From Candidatus Cellulosilyticum pullistercoris (GTDB lineage Bacteria; Bacillota; Clostridia; Lachnospirales; Cellulosilyticaceae), in NCBI GenBank assembly GCA_018883705.1, contig JAHLFQ010000151.1, positions 1-6,360 on the forward strand: a DNA stretch of 6,360 bases, in the 5' to 3' direction. This document shows positions 4,088-6,360 of this stretch, piece by piece. Position numbers and translations under genes: made by a program. Position 1 is the first letter of the stretch; every line of letters begins with the position of its first letter. Under the pieces are notes generated by a model. That model was not told where the DNA came from. It searched no databases and saw only the letters and a program-made list of their open reading frames with translations.

Positions 4088-6067
4088 ATGAATAGAGCAA
4101 AGGAAATATTAGAATTTGGAAAGGTATTAGAAGAATTAAGTAACTATGCTGTATCAGAAACGGCCAAAGTACAGCTTTTACAGTTAGATATGCTTTTAAA
4201 CGAAAAGCAATTAGAAATAAAGATGAATGAGACAACAGAAGCTAGAAAACTTTTAGATAGCTTAGGTATGCCACCATTAAGCAGCATGAAAGGCTTGGAG
4301 CGCATGATAAAAGAGGTGGAGATTGGGACTATGCTAGAGCCAGAGGACCTCGTTCAGATTGCTTCATTTATTAAAGCGACAAGACAGATGAAGCGTTATT
4401 TAGCAAGAGGAGAATATCTTGACCTAGAGTTAGCACTATACGGCAGAGGATTTTATGATATAGAAGAATTAGAGGAAGAAATCGAAAGAAGTATAAGAAA
4501 TAATCAGGTAGATAATGAAGCCACGCCTACTCTTAGAGGACTCAGAAGAAGCATTGAACTCAAAAAAGAGAATATGAAAAGTAGGCTGGAAAAGATTATT
4601 CAGTCTAAGAAAAATTACCTTGCAGATTCTTATATCTTAAACCGAAATGGTCATTATGTCATTGCAGTAAAAAGAGAATATAAGCATCAGGTAGAAGGAC
4701 AATGCTTTGATACTTCTCGTAGTGGCGGAACATTATTTATTGAGCCAGTTGCGATAGGTAAACTGCAAGAAGAATTAGCTTTACTAGAAATAGAGGAAAG
4801 TAATGAAGTCAGAAGAATTCTATATACTTTAACCAATGAAGTGGAAGCTTATCTAGGAGAAATTAGAGGAAACATGGAGATGATGCTTGCGTTAGATTTA
4901 GCTTTTGCTAAAGGAAAACTTTCGGCAAGTATGAAGGGAAATACTGTAAAGATGACAACAGATAGAAGAATCGTTATCAAGCAAGGTAGACATCCTCTTT
5001 TACCACCTGATAAATGTATCCCATTAGATTTTGAAATAGGGCAAGATACAAAAGGGATTATTATCACCGGACCCAACACAGGTGGTAAGACCGTAGCGCT
5101 TAAGACGATTGGGCTTCTTTCTATGATGGCACAGTGCGGCTTACATGTACCTGTAGCTGAGGGAAGCCAATTTGCTATGCATAATCAAATTCTTTGTGAT
5201 ATTGGAGATGGGCAAAGTATTGAAGAAAACTTATCTACTTTTTCAGCTCATATTAAATCGATTACTGAAATTTTAGAAAGGGTAACAGGAGAAAGTCTGG
5301 TTTTATTAGATGAGCTAGGTTCAGGAACAGACCCTAAGGAAGGAATGGGAATTGCCATTGCTATATTAGAAGCCTTAAGGCAAAAGGCGGGCCTATTTGT
5401 GGCAACGACTCACTATCCAGAGGTAAAGGATTATGCATTAGCAACGCCAAATCTTCAGAATGCCTGCATGCAATTTGATAAAGAGACCTTAAGACCACTC
5501 TATACACTTAGGATAGGAGAAGCTGGAGATAGCTGTGCACTATATATTGCAGAGAAATTAGGTTTTCCAAAATCATTGATTCTGCTTGCCCAGTCATATA
5601 TTACAAAAGACAACTTAAATCAAGAATCAAAAGTAAATGTAAGTAAACAGGCATATAAGGAGAGAACAAGACAGGAGGAGTTGGAAACGCCTATCAAAAT
5701 GAGGCAGAATGACAGTAAGGTTTCTCAGTTAATCAAGCAAAAGGTAAAAGATGAAACAAAGAAAGTAGATAAGTTTAAAGTAGGGGATAGTGTACTTGTT
5801 TTTCCTAATAAAGAGAAAGGTATTGTATTCGCTAAAGCGAATGAGTTAGGAGAGATAGGAGTACAAATTAAGGGAAGAAAGAAATGGGTTAAATCTAAAC
5901 GACTAAAATTACTCGTACCAGCTAGTGAGCTCTATCCACCAGACTACGATTTTTCAATCCTTTTTGATAGTGTAGCTAATCGTAAGGCAAGAAAGAAAAT
6001 GAGTAAGGGTCATAGACCAGAAGTATCGGCTACTTATCAGAGTGAAACAGAAATGATTTATTGTTAA
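4088..6067 (+). CDS. MutS2-like ATPase lacking the Smr nuclease domain
   Basis: 659 residues against ~785 for classical MutS2. The N-terminal MutS core/clamp region (about 1-300) starts with the family-like EILEFGKVLEELSNYA and contains SGGTLFIEP (212-220). ATPase: Walker A GPNTGGKT (328-335) in the MutS2 rather than MutS form, DIGDGQSIEENLSTFSAH (371-388), Walker B LVLLDELGSGTDP (404-416, D408/E409), and the THYPEVKDYA (441-450) loop. A short linker (~505-560) replaces the longer helical stretch. Residues 562-610 (FKVGDSVLVFP... ) resemble the KOW-like segment of MutS2. The end has YPPDYDFSILFDSVANRKA (616-634) where Smr would be; I recall similar tails in clostridial Smr-less relatives. Family knowledge: MutS2 binds branched DNA and, in Bacillus, splits collided ribosomes; Smr cuts nucleic acid. 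This protein could bind and hydrolyse ATP but not cut. The start is set by GAGGAG (4072-4077), 10 nt before ATG. A structured leader precedes it. Confidence 0.9.
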   Translation: MNRAKEILEFGKVLEELSNYAVSETAKVQLLQLDMLLNEKQLEIKMNETTEARKLLDSLGMPPLSSMKGLERMIKEVEIGTMLEPEDLVQIASFIKATRQMKRYLARGEYLDLELALYGRGFYDIEELEEEIERSIRNNQVDNEATPTLRGLRRSIELKKENMKSRLEKIIQSKKNYLADSYILNRNGHYVIAVKREYKHQVEGQCFDTSRSGGTLFIEPVAIGKLQEELALLEIEESNEVRRILYTLTNEVEAYLGEIRGNMEMMLALDLAFAKGKLSASMKGNTVKMTTDRRIVIKQGRHPLLPPDKCIPLDFEIGQDTKGIIITGPNTGGKTVALKTIGLLSMMAQCGLHVPVAEGSQFAMHNQILCDIGDGQSIEENLSTFSAHIKSITEILERVTGESLVLLDELGSGTDPKEGMGIAIAILEALRQKAGLFVATTHYPEVKDYALATPNLQNACMQFDKETLRPLYTLRIGEAGDSCALYIAEKLGFPKSLILLAQSYITKDNLNQESKVNVSKQAYKERTRQEELETPIKMRQNDSKVSQLIKQKVKDETKKVDKFKVGDSVLVFPNKEKGIVFAKANELGEIGVQIKGRKKWVKSKRLKLLVPASELYPPDYDFSILFDSVANRKARKKMSKGHRPEVSATYQSETEMIYC

Positions 6068-6090
6068 CTGTTTCGCTGTTAGGAAAAATC

Positions 6091-6099
6091 TGTTATACT
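6091..6099 (+). promoter_or_regulatory. Extended -10 promoter after the MutS2-like gene
   Basis: TGTTATACT is an extended -10 element (TG-N-TATACT). The -35 region at 17 bp (TTTCGC, 6071-6076) is poor, as is usual for extended -10 promoters. It lies 24 bp after the stop codon. The predicted start near 6106 would give a transcript of about 107 nt ending at the hairpin 6166-6212. Confidence 0.4.
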
Positions 6100-6105
6100 G
6101 AGGAA

Positions 6106-6212
6106 CGGACACGGTTTGGATTTAAACTAAATAATAAGCCGCATCGGATTGTTAGATGAGTGGTGAAAATAATAGGAGATGCCCTTAAATTAAGGACATC
6201 TCCTATTATTTT
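6106..6212 (+). ncRNA. Candidate small structured RNA of ~107 nt
   Basis: Between an extended -10 promoter and a strong terminator there is no ORF with a ribosome binding site, but there is local pairing. CGGTTT (6112-6117) pairs with AAGCCG (6136-6141), enclosing ATTTA/TAAAT; CATC (6142-6145) pairs with GATG (6156-6159). This suggests adjacent stems followed by the terminator. I do not recognise 6S, SRP, tmRNA or a riboswitch class. It could equally be the 3' UTR of the MutS2-like gene with a chance promoter match. Confidence 0.3.
6166..6212. terminator. Strong bidirectional terminator between the MutS2-like gene and the convergent PepSY gene
   Basis: AAAATAATAGGAGATG (6166-6181) pairs perfectly with CATCTCCTATTATTTT (6197-6212), 16 bp. 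CCTT/AAGG continue the stem near the loop after one mismatch. A-runs on the left and T-runs on the right make it usable from both strands, which suits its place between two convergent genes. Confidence 0.8.
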
Positions 6213-6272
6213 ATCTGGTCTATAAAATCATTTAAACAACAAGTAAACAGTGATACAGTTAGTAACATGGAT

Positions 6273-6360
6273 TTAGTAGTCGAGAATTTCTTGATTTAGT
6301 TCAATAACTTCACCAGTTAAGGCGTTGATTTCAAGTTCATATTCATAGGTACCATCATTA
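6273..6360 (-). CDS. PepSY-domain protein, C-terminal end only
   Basis: On the minus strand, 28 residues and a TAA stop (6273-6275) are visible; the gene continues beyond the window. The peptide contains GTYEYELEINALTGEVIEL, which fits the last strands of a PepSY domain (typically Y-x-V-x-I-x-A-x-T-G-E-V-I). PepSY domains occur in peptidase propeptides and in secreted or membrane proteins of Gram-positive bacteria and are thought to inhibit proteases or act as sensors. The full protein, signal peptide and number of PepSY repeats cannot be seen. It converges on the MutS2-like gene and shares the bidirectional terminator at 6166-6212. The region 6213-6272 between them shows nothing notable. Confidence 0.75.
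   Translation of the reverse strand, partial: NDGTYEYELEINALTGEVIELNQEILDY

Noticed and set aside
4054..4095. 13-codon ORF (MSFMKKEELEKYE) overlapping the MutS2-like start
   Set aside because: No good SD before 4054; the frame mostly translates the next gene's ribosome binding site, so it is probably chance.
4038..4235. Minus-strand ORF of 65 codons over the MutS2-like start
   Set aside because: Hydrophobic composition is what the antisense of this charged, AT-rich coding sequence gives; no start signals.
4849..5079. Minus-strand ORF of 76 codons
   Set aside because: Fully inside the MutS2-like gene opposite its conserved ATPase region; shadow.

Overview
The window reads as an AT-rich, low-GC Gram-positive chromosome, most likely a Clostridia member near the Lachnospiraceae/Cellulosilyticaceae. 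Supporting signs are strong purine-rich Shine-Dalgarno sites (GAGGAG, AAGGAG), sigma-A-type promoters with exact 17-bp spacers, AT-rich stem-loop terminators, and protein families typical of clostridia (DUF4179/DUF5643 anti-sigma-like protein, Smr-less MutS2-like ATPase, PepSY protein). No mobile element, CRISPR array, rRNA or tRNA was seen. The genus is an inference from general resemblance; no search was possible.

Layout. 1-951: 3' part of a membrane-anchored DUF4179/DUF5643 protein whose start lies upstream of the window. 1103-1525: HIT-family nucleotide-binding protein with its own promoter and a strong terminator. 1696-2271: Nudix hydrolase followed by a long terminator hairpin. 2415-3665: a short-chain dehydrogenase/reductase (SDR) carrying an extra C-terminal domain that resembles small, degenerate GIY-YIG family proteins; its promoter is followed by a perfect inverted repeat that looks like an operator. 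3666-4087: a 422-bp stretch without a large gene. It holds a good promoter, an 11-codon ORF with an excellent ribosome binding site, several hairpins, and a terminator-like hairpin just before the next gene. 4088-6067: a MutS2-like ATPase with a KOW-like segment but no Smr nuclease domain. 6091-6212: a probable small transcript or leader ending in a strong hairpin. 6273-6360: the C-terminus of a convergent PepSY-domain protein on the minus strand.

The genes look like independently transcribed housekeeping or stress functions rather than one operon: HIT and Nudix each end in a terminator, and the SDR has a private promoter. HIT and Nudix are both nucleotide-metabolism or 'house-cleaning' families, but nothing here shows that they act together. 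The most unusual items are the SDR/GIY-YIG-like fusion with a possible internal translation start, the structured leader with a potential antiterminator ahead of the MutS2-like gene, the 11-residue peptide minigene, and the possible small RNA downstream of the MutS2-like gene.
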